NCBI GenBank assembly: GCA_036555725.1
Contig: DATBKU010000153.1
Span: 62,001 to 126,000, forward strand
From: CALAED01 sp036555725
GTDB taxonomy: Bacteria > Actinomycetota > Actinomycetes > Streptosporangiales > Streptosporangiaceae
Length of the DNA stretch: 64,000 bases
Reading direction: 5' to 3'
The notes below the pieces were generated by a model. That model was given only the letters and a program-made list of their open reading frames with translations. It made no database searches and was not told the DNA's origin. A program made the position numbers and the translations under genes. The first letter of the stretch is position 1. Each line of letters opens with the position of its first letter. Below, in pieces: positions 1 to 10,285 of the stretch.

Positions 1-999
<999 letters not shown>

Positions 1000-1006
1000 C
1001 GCGCAT

Positions 1007-1033
1007 ACGACCCATAGGTCCCGTTAGGGTCGT
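1007..1033 (+). terminator. possible hairpin after iolD
   Basis: ACGACCC (1007-1013) pairs with GGGTCGT (1027-1033) around a 13-base loop, 8 bases after the iolD stop. There is no T-run, so it could be a weak terminator, an mRNA-stabilising hairpin or chance. Confidence 0.35.
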
Positions 1034-1075
1034 CCCGCCCCAACTCCGACCCAGGCCCACAAGGAGGACCCCGCA

Positions 1076-2089
1076 ATGCAGCGATTCCGTACACCCAAAC
1101 GCCGTACCAGATTGGCGGCGGTCGCCGTGGCCGGGCTGCTCGCGGTGACCGCGTGCAGCAGCGGCTCGGGCGGCAAGAAGGCCGAGGAAGGGCAGACCCA
1201 GGCGGCCGGGGGAGGCGCCGCCGCGGGTCCCCGCCTGAAGATCGCCATGATCACCCACTCGGGCGCGGGTGACACATTCTGGGACATCGTCCAGAAGGGC
1301 GCCAAGGCCGCCGCGGCCAAGGACAACGTGCAGTTCCTGTACTCGGCCGACCCCGAGGGCGGCAAACAGGCCCAGCTGGTGCAGGCCGCGATCGACCAGA
1401 AGGTCGACGGCATCATCGTCACCCTGGCCAAGCCGGACGCCATGAAGGGTGTGGTCGCCAAGGCCGTCCAGGCCAAGATCCCGGTCGTCACGATCAACTC
1501 GGGCGCCGACGTGTCCGCGCAGTTCGGAGCGCTGGTGCACTTCGGCCAGGACGAGACCATCGCCGGGCGCGCCGCCGGTGCGCAACTGAGCAAGATCGGC
1601 GCGAAGAAGGCGATCTGCGTCATCCACGAGCAGGGCAACGTCGGGCTGGAGGCACGCTGCGCCGGCGCGAAGAAGACCTTCTCCGGGCAGATGGAGAACC
1701 TCAACGTCCCAGGTACCGACAAGCCGCAGGTCAGGTCGTCGATCACGGCGAAGCTGCAGGCCGACAAGAGCGTCGACGGCATCCTGGCGCTGAACGCCGA
1801 CGTCGCGCTGACCGCGGTGGACGCGGCCAAGGACGCCGGGAGCAACGCCAAGATCGCCACGTTCGACCTCAACAAGCAGCTGATCCCGGCGCTCAAGGAC
1901 GGCCGGATCCAGTTCGCCATCGACCAGCAGCCCTACCTGCAGGGCTACGAGGCGATCGACGAGCTGTGGCTCTACAAGACCAACGGCAACATCCTCGGCG
2001 GGGGGCAGCCGGTGAACACCGGCCCGGCGATCGTCGACAAGGCGACGGCGGCCTCCATCGAGCAGTACGCCATCAATGGAACCCGCTGA
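1076..2089 (+). CDS. sugar ABC transporter substrate-binding lipoprotein
   Basis: Extracytoplasmic solute-binding protein of the RbsB-like periplasmic-binding family (Peripla_BP_4), 337 aa. The N-terminus has basic residues, a hydrophobic stretch and a lipobox (LAVTAC) with the lipidated cysteine at residue 27, followed by a Gly/Ser-rich linker, so it should be anchored outside the membrane. A strong AAGGAGGA ribosome site precedes the ATG. Permease and ATPase genes follow directly. The ligand is probably myo-inositol or a related sugar, judged only from the neighbouring iolD; the binding pocket cannot be read from sequence. Confidence 0.9.
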   Translation: MQRFRTPKRRTRLAAVAVAGLLAVTACSSGSGGKKAEEGQTQAAGGGAAAGPRLKIAMITHSGAGDTFWDIVQKGAKAAAAKDNVQFLYSADPEGGKQAQLVQAAIDQKVDGIIVTLAKPDAMKGVVAKAVQAKIPVVTINSGADVSAQFGALVHFGQDETIAGRAAGAQLSKIGAKKAICVIHEQGNVGLEARCAGAKKTFSGQMENLNVPGTDKPQVRSSITAKLQADKSVDGILALNADVALTAVDAAKDAGSNAKIATFDLNKQLIPALKDGRIQFAIDQQPYLQGYEAIDELWLYKTNGNILGGGQPVNTGPAIVDKATAASIEQYAINGTR

Positions 2090-2104
2090 CGCCGGGGGTT
2101 GACG

Positions 2105-3150
2105 GTGGCCCAGACAGTCGAGCTGGCCGCGAGCGCCGACGAGCGCGTCGCGGCCCGCTCGCTCTTTCGGCGCGCGCTCGGACGTCCCGAGCTCGGGGCG
2201 CTGATCGGCGCAATCGCGCTGTTCGTCTTCTTCTCCGTGACGGCCGAGCCGTTCTTGCAGGCGAGCTCGTTCGCGACCGTGCTCTACTCGAGCTCGACGT
2301 TCGGGATCATGGCGGTGCCGGTGGCGCTGCTCATGATCGGCGGGGAGTTCGACCTGTCCGCCGGGGTCATGGTTACCTCGGCGTCGCTGGTGGCCGCGCT
2401 GGTGAGTTACCAGCTGACCCTCAACGTGTGGGTCGGCGTGCTGGTCTCGCTGGTCGTCACGCTGACGATCGGCCTGGTCAACGGGGTGCTGTATGTCCGA
2501 ACCGGCCTGCCGAGTTTCATCGTCACGCTGGCCACCTTCTTCATGCTGCGCGGGCTCAACCTCGGCGTGACGAAGCGGATCACCGGCGACGTGGCCACCC
2601 CGTCGATCGCCGACATAGACGGGTTTTCACAGGCCAGAACGGTCTTCGCGGCCCAGCCCAAGCTGTTCGGCGTGAACATCTACGTCACCGTCTTCTGGTG
2701 GCTGCTGTTCGTCGTCGTCGCCACGTGGATCCTGTTGCGCACCCGCGTCGGCAACTGGATCTTCGCGGTGGGCGGGGCGGCGCCGAGCGCGCGGGCGGTC
2801 GGCGTGCCGGTGAGCCGTACGAAGATCGGCCTGTTCATGGGGGTCTCCTTCGCCGCCTGGTTCTCCGGGATGCACCTGCTGTTCGCGTTCCCGTCCGTGG
2901 CCTCCGGCGAGGGCGTCGGCAACGAGTTCAGCTACATCATCTGCGCCGTGATCGGCGGCTGCCTGCTCACCGGCGGGTACGGCTCCGCGATCGGGGCCGC
3001 CATCGGCGCGTTCATCTACGGCATGGCCAACAAGGGGATCGTCTACGCCGGCTGGAACCCGGACTGGTTCTTCTTCTTCCTGGGCGTGCTGCTGCTGATC
3101 GCCACAGTCGTGAACCTGGTCGTCCGGCGGCGCACGGAAAGGACGAGCTG

Positions 3151-3151
<1 letters not shown>
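2105..3151 (+). CDS. sugar ABC transporter permease
   Basis: Inner-membrane permease of the RbsC/XylH family (BPD_transp_2), about 348 aa with roughly ten hydrophobic segments. It contains the family's conserved early GGEFDLS region and the later Gly-rich GGCLLTGGYGSAIG segment. Two starts are possible: TTG at 2099, which abuts the GGGGG ribosome site, and GTG at 2105, which is 6 bases from it and is preferred. The gene lies 15 bases after the binding-protein gene, and its TGA overlaps the ATPase ATG by one base (TGATG), indicating translational coupling. Confidence 0.88.
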
Positions 3152-4029
<878 letters not shown>

Positions 4030-4076
4030 GCCGATATACCTCGAGGGTGGCTCCGCCCTTGCTCGGCCCCGCGCAC

Positions 4077-4105
4077 GCCGGCGGCGCCGACCGTCCGGCG
4101 CCGGC
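4077..4105. terminator. GC-rich hairpin between convergent genes
   Basis: A GCCGGC-rich arm (4077-4088) can pair with GGCGCCGGC (4097-4105) with a small bulge. It lies in the 79-base gap between the rightward ABC gene and the leftward ligase gene, so it could serve both strands. Confidence 0.4.
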
Positions 4106-4108
4106 CTG

Positions 4109-5161
4109 TTACGGGATGCGGGCGGTCCAGGCGGCGGTGCCGAACTTGGTGGCGACGAGGTCTTCGGCCTGGCGCAGCTCGGCCGGGGTCACGGCGTCGT
4201 CGACCAGGCCGTACCGCTTGCGGAAGTGCGCGATCATCCGGGCGATGACCTCCTCGCGCGGCAGCCCGGTCTGGCGGCGGAGCGGGTCGACGCGCTTCTC
4301 GGCGCTGGCCGTGCCCTTGTCCGACAGCTTCTCCCGGCCGATGCGCAGCACGTCGAGCAGCTTGCCGGCGTCGATGTCATACGCCATCGTCACGTGGTGC
4401 AGCACCGTGCCGCCGCTCAACCGCTTCTGCGCGGCGCCGCCGATCTTGCCGCCGTCGGAGGTGATGTCGTTGAGCGGCTGGTACCACGCCTTGACCCCGA
4501 GGTCCTCGTTCAGGGCACCGAGCACCCAGTCATCGAGGAAGGCGTAGGAGTCGGCGTACGACATGCCCTGCACAAGGGAGTACGGGGCGTACAGCGAGTA
4601 CGTGATCGTGTTGCCCGGCTCGATGAACATCGCGCCGCCGCCGCTGATCCGCCGTACGACCGTCACGCCGTGCCGCCGGGCGGCCGCGTCGTCGACCTCG
4701 TTGCGCAGCGACTGGAAGCTGCCGATGACGACGCTGGGCGCGGCCCACTCCCAGATGCGCAGCGTCGGCGGTCGCCGTCCGGCACCGACCTCGCGGGCCA
4801 GGACCTCGTCGAGCGCCATGTGCAGGGCCGGCTGCTGCGGGTCGTCGTGGATCAGGTGCCAGTCGTGGTCGCGCCAGTCGGACGCGCGGGCCAGCGCCCG
4901 CCGCAGCGCCACCGCGACCGCGTGCGCCGAGAAGCCCAGCATGACGACGTCCGGGCCGAGCGCCGCCTCCAGCCGTTCGGTGAGCCGTGCCGTGTCGGCG
5001 ACGGCGGGCAGGCCGGTCAGCGCGGCGTTCATCCGCTCCAGCGCGTCATCCGGCTCCAAGAAGAAGTCGCCGCTGACCTGTACGTCGCGGAGCACGCCGT
5101 CATCGACCGTCACGTCGACGACGACCAGCTTGCCGCCGGGAACCTTGTACTCGCCGTGCAC
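4109..5161 (-). CDS. lipoate-protein ligase homologue with N-terminal LplB-type domain
   Basis: Member of the biotin/lipoate ligase fold (BPL_LplA_LipB), 350 aa, probably activating lipoate or a related acid and attaching it to a lysine of an acceptor domain. Residues 1-90 (HGEYKVPGGKL, then SGDFF) match the small accessory LplB domain. The catalytic domain follows, with RRISGGG at 170-176 and the lysine in DGGKIGG at 239. In E. coli LplA the accessory domain is C-terminal, so the order is reversed here. Start is GTG; a 130-base spacer separates it from the SDR gene upstream. A link to the E1 alpha/beta genes of the same strand is attractive, since 2-oxoacid dehydrogenases need lipoylated E2, but is inference. 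Confidence 0.82.
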   Translation of the reverse strand: MHGEYKVPGGKLVVVDVTVDDGVLRDVQVSGDFFLEPDDALERMNAALTGLPAVADTARLTERLEAALGPDVVMLGFSAHAVAVALRRALARASDWRDHDWHLIHDDPQQPALHMALDEVLAREVGAGRRPPTLRIWEWAAPSVVIGSFQSLRNEVDDAAARRHGVTVVRRISGGGAMFIEPGNTITYSLYAPYSLVQGMSYADSYAFLDDWVLGALNEDLGVKAWYQPLNDITSDGGKIGGAAQKRLSGGTVLHHVTMAYDIDAGKLLDVLRIGREKLSDKGTASAEKRVDPLRRQTGLPREEVIARMIAHFRKRYGLVDDAVTPAELRQAEDLVATKFGTAAWTARIP

Positions 5162-5291
5162 GTACGATCCAACCGCTCCGCGCAGGCGCGGATTCCCGTA
5201 CTCCCTTATGGTCGCGCTCGCCTTCTCGCTTGCTTCGCGGATGGCTCGTACCTCGCCGACCGCTCCGCTCGCTCGTCGGCTCGCTGCTCCG
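5162..5291. repeat. GAGCGAGC-rich intergenic spacer
   Basis: Non-coding spacer between two leftward genes. Read on the minus strand it holds repeated GAGCGAGCGGAGCGG-like and AAGCAAGCGAGAAGGCG-like words. Similar text occurs in spacers at 28303-28423, 59518-59614 and 62108-62207. Function unknown. Confidence 0.35.
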
Positions 5292-5975
5292 TCAGGTGAG
5301 CAGCCAGCCTCCGTCGACGTCGAGGTTGACGCCGTTCACCGACGGGTTGGTCAGCAGGAAGACGACCGCGTCGACGATGTCGCTCATGGTGGCGAGCCGC
5401 CCGGTGGGCGTACGGGCCACCACGGCGTCGAGGTTCTTGCCGCTCCAGTACGGGCTGTCGCCGACGATCCCCGGGTGGATCGCGTTGACGCGGATCGGCG
5501 CGAGCTCTGTCGCCAGCGTGTTGACCAGCCCCAGCACGCCGCCGTTGACGGTCGACACGGTGGTCGACCCGGGGTAGGGACGGTCCTTGGCCCGGCCGCC
5601 GAAGATCACGATCGCCGCGTCCTCGGTCATCCGGGGCCGCAGCGCGTGGACGACGGCCGTGTAGCCGACGAGCTTCAACGTCACCAGCCGGAGCCCGTCC
5701 TCGATCGAGTATTCGGAGACGGTGTTCTGGTCGCGCGCGATGGCCGCCAGCACCAGCCGGTCGACGTTGTCGACATCGGCCAGGGCGGGCCGGATGCCGG
5801 CCGGCTCGGACAGGTCGAAGCCGACGCCGCGGGTCTGCCCGCCGATCTCCTTGGCCACGTTCTCGGCGCGATCGGCGTCTCGGCAGGTCAGCACGACGTC
5901 GTCGCCCGCCTCGGCGTAGAAGCGAGCGATCTCGCGACCGATCCCGGACGAGCCGCCGACGATGACCACAGTCAT
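5292..5975 (-). CDS. SDR-family oxidoreductase
   Basis: Short-chain dehydrogenase/reductase, 227 aa, with the N-terminal NAD(P) motif GGSSGIG. The usual catalytic YxxxK is not obvious: the region around STTVSTVNGG lacks the tyrosine, suggesting a divergent or atypical SDR. The C-terminus (DVDGGW) is typical for the family. ATG 5975 has a GGAGAG ribosome site and its ATGA overlaps the bicupin stop, so the two are translationally coupled. Substrate unknown; presumably part of the upstream catabolic operon. Confidence 0.8.
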   Translation of the reverse strand: MTVVIVGGSSGIGREIARFYAEAGDDVVLTCRDADRAENVAKEIGGQTRGVGFDLSEPAGIRPALADVDNVDRLVLAAIARDQNTVSEYSIEDGLRLVTLKLVGYTAVVHALRPRMTEDAAIVIFGGRAKDRPYPGSTTVSTVNGGVLGLVNTLATELAPIRVNAIHPGIVGDSPYWSGKNLDAVVARTPTGRLATMSDIVDAVVFLLTNPSVNGVNLDVDGGWLLT

Positions 5976-6865
5976 GTGAGTCTCTCCTGGAGGTAGTCCC
6001 AGTCTCTGGCGAAACGGTACGAATGCCGCGACGGCGGCTGCGGGGCCTGCGTCTCCAGCCACCGCACGGGGCCGTCCCCGGCGTTCGCGAACGAGTGCAC
6101 GCAGCCCACCCCGGCCCAGGCGGCGTCGCCGACCTCGAGCCGGTACTTGTGCCCGTCGAACGTCGCGTCCGTGGCGCCCTCGAGGATCAGGTACGTCTCC
6201 TCGAGCGGATGGTCGTGCGGGCCGGCCACCCCGTCGGGCTCGTACTGCACCATGAACATCGTCGACAGGCGGGCCCCGAGGTCGCTGTCGACCATCATCT
6301 TCACGGAGATGCCGCTGTAGACGAGCAGCGCCGTCCGCATGCTCGCGGACACCGCCAGCATGTCCTGCGACTGCCTGCCGGGGTCCATGTTCGCCGGCTC
6401 GATGTGGCCGAACGCCAGCGTGCGCGGATCCCGTACGTCCGGGCGGACCGGGTCGTCCTGCCGCACCGGCGAGACGAGGAACGTGTCGTCGCCGTGCGCG
6501 GAGCGCGGCAGCGGCGCCTGCATGTCCGCCCACCGCGCCACCGTGTCGCCGAGGTTGCGCCACGAGTGCGGCACGCCGACCGGGACGAGGCCGTAGTCAC
6601 CCGCGCTCAGCAGGAACGAGCCCTCGCCGGTGTCGAGCACCACCGAGCCGTCGATCACGTACATGCTCTGCTCGAACGAGTGCACATGAGCCTGCAGCGA
6701 GCCGCCCGGGTCGAGCTCACAGATCCCGAACCCGGTGTGCACCGAGCCGCACGACTCGTCGACGATGGTGCGGCGGCGGAACCCCTCGGCTCGGCTCGCC
6801 CCCGCCGCCGGCGCGGCGAACGTGCTGTCCGCCGCCCGGCTGATCACATGGCGTGCTCCCGTCAC
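5972..6865 (-). CDS. bicupin protein, (S)-ureidoglycine aminohydrolase-like
   Basis: Two cupin domains in 297 aa: an N-terminal one around HVHSFEQSMYVIDG and a C-terminal one around HDHPLEETYLILEG, both with His/Glu metal-ligand patterns. The architecture resembles ureidoglycine aminohydrolase (YlbA/AllE) and related bicupins; the actual substrate is not determined. GTG 6865 overlaps the amidohydrolase stop (GTGA); an alternative GTG lies at 6847. The neighbouring amidohydrolase hints at a nitrogen-containing substrate, but this is inference. Confidence 0.75.
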   Translation of the reverse strand: MTGARHVISRAADSTFAAPAAGASRAEGFRRRTIVDESCGSVHTGFGICELDPGGSLQAHVHSFEQSMYVIDGSVVLDTGEGSFLLSAGDYGLVPVGVPHSWRNLGDTVARWADMQAPLPRSAHGDDTFLVSPVRQDDPVRPDVRDPRTLAFGHIEPANMDPGRQSQDMLAVSASMRTALLVYSGISVKMMVDSDLGARLSTMFMVQYEPDGVAGPHDHPLEETYLILEGATDATFDGHKYRLEVGDAAWAGVGCVHSFANAGDGPVRWLETQAPQPPSRHSYRFARDWDYLQERLT

Positions 6866-8229
6866 CCCTGGGCCTCCGCGGACTCGGCGGCGCGACGCTC
6901 GGCCTCGGCGACCAGGTAGTCGCGTGAGTTCTCGACGAGGTTCCGCGCACGGGCCTGGTCGGCGAGCAGCTTGCCGTCGCGCTTGCGCACGACGCCGTCG
7001 ATGATGACGGTCTCGACGTTGGAGACGTCCGCGCACAGCGTGACCGCGGCGACCGGGTCGATCACCGGGGCCATGTTGAGCGACGTGGCGTCGATCACGA
7101 CCACGTCGGCCTGCTTGCCGGGGGTCAGCGAGCCGGTACGGCTCTCCAGCCCGGCGACGTGCGCGCCGTTGAGGGTGGCGATCTCGAGCATCTGGGCGGC
7201 GGTGAGCATGGTCTTGGGCGCCGGCTCGTTCTTCTCCCAGTACACCGCGTTGACCCGTGCCCGCTCCGCGCCGAACGCGGCGCGGATCTGGGTGAACATG
7301 TCGCCGGGCACTGTGGTGACCACGTCGATGGACAGGCTCGGCCGCAGCCCGTACTCGATGGCCTTCAGCACCGGCGGCCAGCCGTGCCCCATCTGCGTCT
7401 CGACCTGCGGCGCGATGGAGACCGTGCCGCCCGCGTCGGCGACCAGCCGCCACTCCTCCTCGCTGAAGTAGCAGCAGTGCACGAACGTCGTGGGCTGGCC
7501 CAGCAGGCCCAGGTTGTGCAGCGCCCGGATCATGCCGAACCGGCCGGCCAGGCGGCCCATCGCCACGTGCACGGTGATGGGGAGGTTGAGGTCGCGCGCC
7601 ATGGCCCACTCGGCCCGGACGACGTCGTCCACGCAGAATCCGGTGCCGCGGGTGGCCAGCGCCATGGTGAGCAGGCCCTGGTCGGAGGAGAAGTACGACT
7701 CCCGTACCCGCTGCACGTCATCGCGCGGAATGACGATCTTGCTCTCGAACCAGTAGTCGGCCAGCGACAGGTTGGCGCTGCCGTAGGCGTACTGCGCCCG
7801 GATCCCGGCCTCCTGCAGGCCGCGGATGCCGGCGTCCGGGTGGTCCGGGGTGTTGTTGATGTGCGACCAGTCGACGAGCGTGGTGATGCCGGCGTTGATG
7901 CACTCCAGCGCGCCCGCCAGGTTGCTCGCGTACACATCCTCCGGCCGGTACAGCGGCGCGAACGTGTCGAGCACCTCGACGAAGTAGTCGTCGAGCGTCG
8001 AGTTGGGGGCGCAGCCGCGGATCGCGGCCTCCCACGTGTGCCGGTGGGTGTCGATGAAGCCGGGGATGACGATGCGGCCGCTACAGTCCACGACCTCGGC
8101 GTCCGCCTCGATCCCGGGCCGGACGGCGGCGATCTTGTCGTCTTCGATGAGAACGTCGGCGTTCGCGAGGTCGCCGATCTGCGAATCCATGGTGAGCACG
8201 TGGCCACCGCGGAGAAGCATCTTGGTCAT
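6862..8229 (-). CDS. amidohydrolase-superfamily metallohydrolase
   Basis: Metal-dependent hydrolase of the cytosine-deaminase/ATZ-TRZ type, 455 aa. The first metal-binding HxH is in DTHRHTWEA, further ligand histidines are in TVHVAMG and FVHCCYF, and a candidate metal-binding Asp is in LSIDVV. The N-terminal GGHVLTMD and C-terminal TPGKQADVVVID segments form the composite beta-sandwich typical of the superfamily. It should deaminate or hydrolyse a cyclic amide, amidine or aminated ring. Start ATG 8229 is preceded by AAAGG. The stop overlaps the bicupin start. Confidence 0.83.
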   Translation of the reverse strand: MTKMLLRGGHVLTMDSQIGDLANADVLIEDDKIAAVRPGIEADAEVVDCSGRIVIPGFIDTHRHTWEAAIRGCAPNSTLDDYFVEVLDTFAPLYRPEDVYASNLAGALECINAGITTLVDWSHINNTPDHPDAGIRGLQEAGIRAQYAYGSANLSLADYWFESKIVIPRDDVQRVRESYFSSDQGLLTMALATRGTGFCVDDVVRAEWAMARDLNLPITVHVAMGRLAGRFGMIRALHNLGLLGQPTTFVHCCYFSEEEWRLVADAGGTVSIAPQVETQMGHGWPPVLKAIEYGLRPSLSIDVVTTVPGDMFTQIRAAFGAERARVNAVYWEKNEPAPKTMLTAAQMLEIATLNGAHVAGLESRTGSLTPGKQADVVVIDATSLNMAPVIDPVAAVTLCADVSNVETVIIDGVVRKRDGKLLADQARARNLVENSRDYLVAEAERRAAESAEAQG

Positions 8230-8312
8230 GGCATCTTTACCTTTTCTACGGGGATGGTCTTCAGAGGTGGTGCAACACGCCTTTCGGTGCGGCTCGTACG
8301 CCTCGATCGGCC

Positions 8313-9293
8313 TCAGTACGCCGCGAGAGCGCGGACGGCGGCGGCCACCCCGCTGACTGTGGGGATGACCTGTTCCTCCAGCGCGTCGGCGAACGGCAGC
8401 GGAACACAGGCGGCGGCGATCCGCTTGACCGGCGCGTCGAGCATCTCGAAGCCCTCGTCGGCGACGATCGACGCGACGGTGGCGCCCCAGCCGCCCTGGT
8501 AGGGGTTCTCCTCGACGATGACGATCTTGGAAGTGCGCTGCACCGAGGCCAGCACCGTGGCCATGTCCAGTGGCACCAGGCAGCGCAGGTCGATGACCTC
8601 GGCGTTGACGCCGTCGCGGGCGAGCTCGTCGGCCGCGGCGAGCGCGGTCGGCACGGTCGAGGCCAGCGCCACGATCGTCACGTCGTCGCCCGGACGGGCC
8701 ACCGACGCCTTGCCCAGCTCGACGACGTGCTCGTCCGCCGGCACCTCGCCCTTGCTCGCGAGCAGGCCCTTGTGCTCGAAGAACACGACCGGATCGGGGC
8801 TGCGGATCGAGGCGGCCATCAGCCCGACGACGTCGGCGGGCGTGGACGGGGCCACGATCTTCAGGCCCGGTACGGTGAGCGCCCAGTTCTCGACGGCCTG
8901 CGAGTGCTGCGCGCCGAACCCGAGCCCGCCGCCGTTGGCCGTCCGTACCACCAGCGGCACGGTCACCTGGCCGCCCGTCATGTAGCGGACCTTCGGGATC
9001 TCGTTGGCGATGTAGTCCCAGCAGCAGGCCAGGAAGTCGCTGAACATGATCTCGGCGACCGGCCGCAGCCCGGTCATCGCCGCGCCCATCGCGGCGCCGA
9101 CGATCGCCTGCTCGGAGATCGGCGTGTCCCAGACCCGCTGCGAGCCGAACTCCTTGTGCAGCCCGACGGTGGTCTTGAAGACGCCCTCCGCGGCGCCGAT
9201 GTCCTCGCCGAGGCACACGACGGTCTCGTCGCGCCGCATCTCCCTGGCGATCCCCTCGGCCACCGCTTCTCGATAAGTGATCACGTCCGCCAC
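8313..9293 (-). CDS. 2-oxoacid dehydrogenase E1 component, beta subunit
   Basis: Transketolase-like pyrimidine-binding domain followed by a transketolase C-terminal domain, 326 aa, of the PdhB/AcoB type. With the alpha subunit it would decarboxylate a 2-oxoacid or acetoin with ThDP. Conserved segments include GEDIG near the N-terminus, the SEQAIVGAAMG stretch, and VIVEEN in the C-terminal domain. GTG 9293 has GGAGG six bases upstream and overlaps the end of the alpha-subunit gene. No E2 or E3 gene is present in the window. Confidence 0.87.
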   Translation of the reverse strand: MADVITYREAVAEGIAREMRRDETVVCLGEDIGAAEGVFKTTVGLHKEFGSQRVWDTPISEQAIVGAAMGAAMTGLRPVAEIMFSDFLACCWDYIANEIPKVRYMTGGQVTVPLVVRTANGGGLGFGAQHSQAVENWALTVPGLKIVAPSTPADVVGLMAASIRSPDPVVFFEHKGLLASKGEVPADEHVVELGKASVARPGDDVTIVALASTVPTALAAADELARDGVNAEVIDLRCLVPLDMATVLASVQRTSKIVIVEENPYQGGWGATVASIVADEGFEMLDAPVKRIAAACVPLPFADALEEQVIPTVSGVAAAVRALAAY

Positions 9294-10285
9294 GCCGCAC
9301 CTCCATCGGCCCACACGTCGGTCAGTGCCAGCGCCGGATCGGGATCGGGCGCGTTCTTGGCCGCGTCGACGGCCGCTGCGACGATCTGCTCGGCCCGGGA
9401 CTCGCGCTGCCCAATGGTCTCGGCGCCGACGCCGAGCGACTCCAGCCGGGTCCGCGCGATGTTGAGCGGGTCACGCTTGAGCCACTCCTCGACCTCCTCG
9501 GCCGGGCGGTACTTCCCCGGGTCGGCCCGGCTGTGCCCGTACTGCCGATAGGTGTGCGCCTCGATCACCGTGGGGCCTTCGCCCTCGCGCGCCCGCCAGG
9601 CCGCGCGGGCGACGGCGTCCCTGACCACGATGACGTCGTTGCCGTCGATGACCTCGCTGGGCAGGCCGTACGCCACGGCCCGGTCGGCGGCCGGGTTGGT
9701 CACCGCCGTGACCTCGCTGATCGGCGTGTACTCCATGTAGAAGTTGTTCTCGCAGACGAACAGCACCGGCAGCTTCCATACCGCGGCCAGGTTGAGGGCC
9801 TCGTGGAAGGCGCCGATGTTGGTCGCGCCGTCGCCGAAGTACGCGACCGCCACCTGCCCGCTGTGGCGCAGCTTGGCCGACCACGCCGCGCCGACCGCCA
9901 TCGGCAGGTGCGCGCCGACGATCGCGTACGACCCGAGCATCCCGGCCGAGGCCTTGGTCAGGTGCATCGACCCGCCCTTGGCCTGGCAGATGCCGGTCGC
10001 CTTGCTCATCAGCTCGGCGAGGCACTCCTCGGCGCTCGCCCCCCTGGCCATCGCGTGGTGATGGCCGCGGTACGTCGCGAACACGTAATCGTCGGGCCGC
10101 AGCGCCGCGCTCGAGCCGACGGCCACCCCCTCCTGACCGGCCGCCAGGTGCGTGGTGCCCTTGACCAGGCCGGACATGAACAGGTCGTACGCCGCCTTCT
10201 CGGTACGGCGGATGAGGACCATCCGCTCGTACAGGTCGAGCAGTTCCGCGCCGTTGTTCTGCGACTCCGTCACCTGCTCCGTCAT
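9281..10285 (-). CDS. 2-oxoacid dehydrogenase E1 component, alpha subunit
   Basis: ThDP-binding alpha subunit, 334 aa, of the PdhA/AcoA family. The cofactor motif is GDGATNIGAFHE followed by the Asn pair in CENN, and the HxxR-type loop is in YRQYGHSRADP. ATG 10285 overlaps the stop of the M24 gene (ATGA); its own end overlaps the beta-subunit start by 13 bases. Co-transcription with an M24 hydrolase and an amidohydrolase suggests that the oxoacid arises during breakdown of an imported nitrogenous compound; the true substrate is unknown. Confidence 0.88.
   Translation of the reverse strand: MTEQVTESQNNGAELLDLYERMVLIRRTEKAAYDLFMSGLVKGTTHLAAGQEGVAVGSSAALRPDDYVFATYRGHHHAMARGASAEECLAELMSKATGICQAKGGSMHLTKASAGMLGSYAIVGAHLPMAVGAAWSAKLRHSGQVAVAYFGDGATNIGAFHEALNLAAVWKLPVLFVCENNFYMEYTPISEVTAVTNPAADRAVAYGLPSEVIDGNDVIVVRDAVARAAWRAREGEGPTVIEAHTYRQYGHSRADPGKYRPAEEVEEWLKRDPLNIARTRLESLGVGAETIGQRESRAEQIVAAAVDAAKNAPDPDPALALTDVWADGGAAWRT

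Noticed and set aside
5972..7609. Long leftward frame of 545 codons
   Set aside because: Only the last 297 codons look like protein (bicupin); the rest runs antisense-free through the amidohydrolase gene in another frame.
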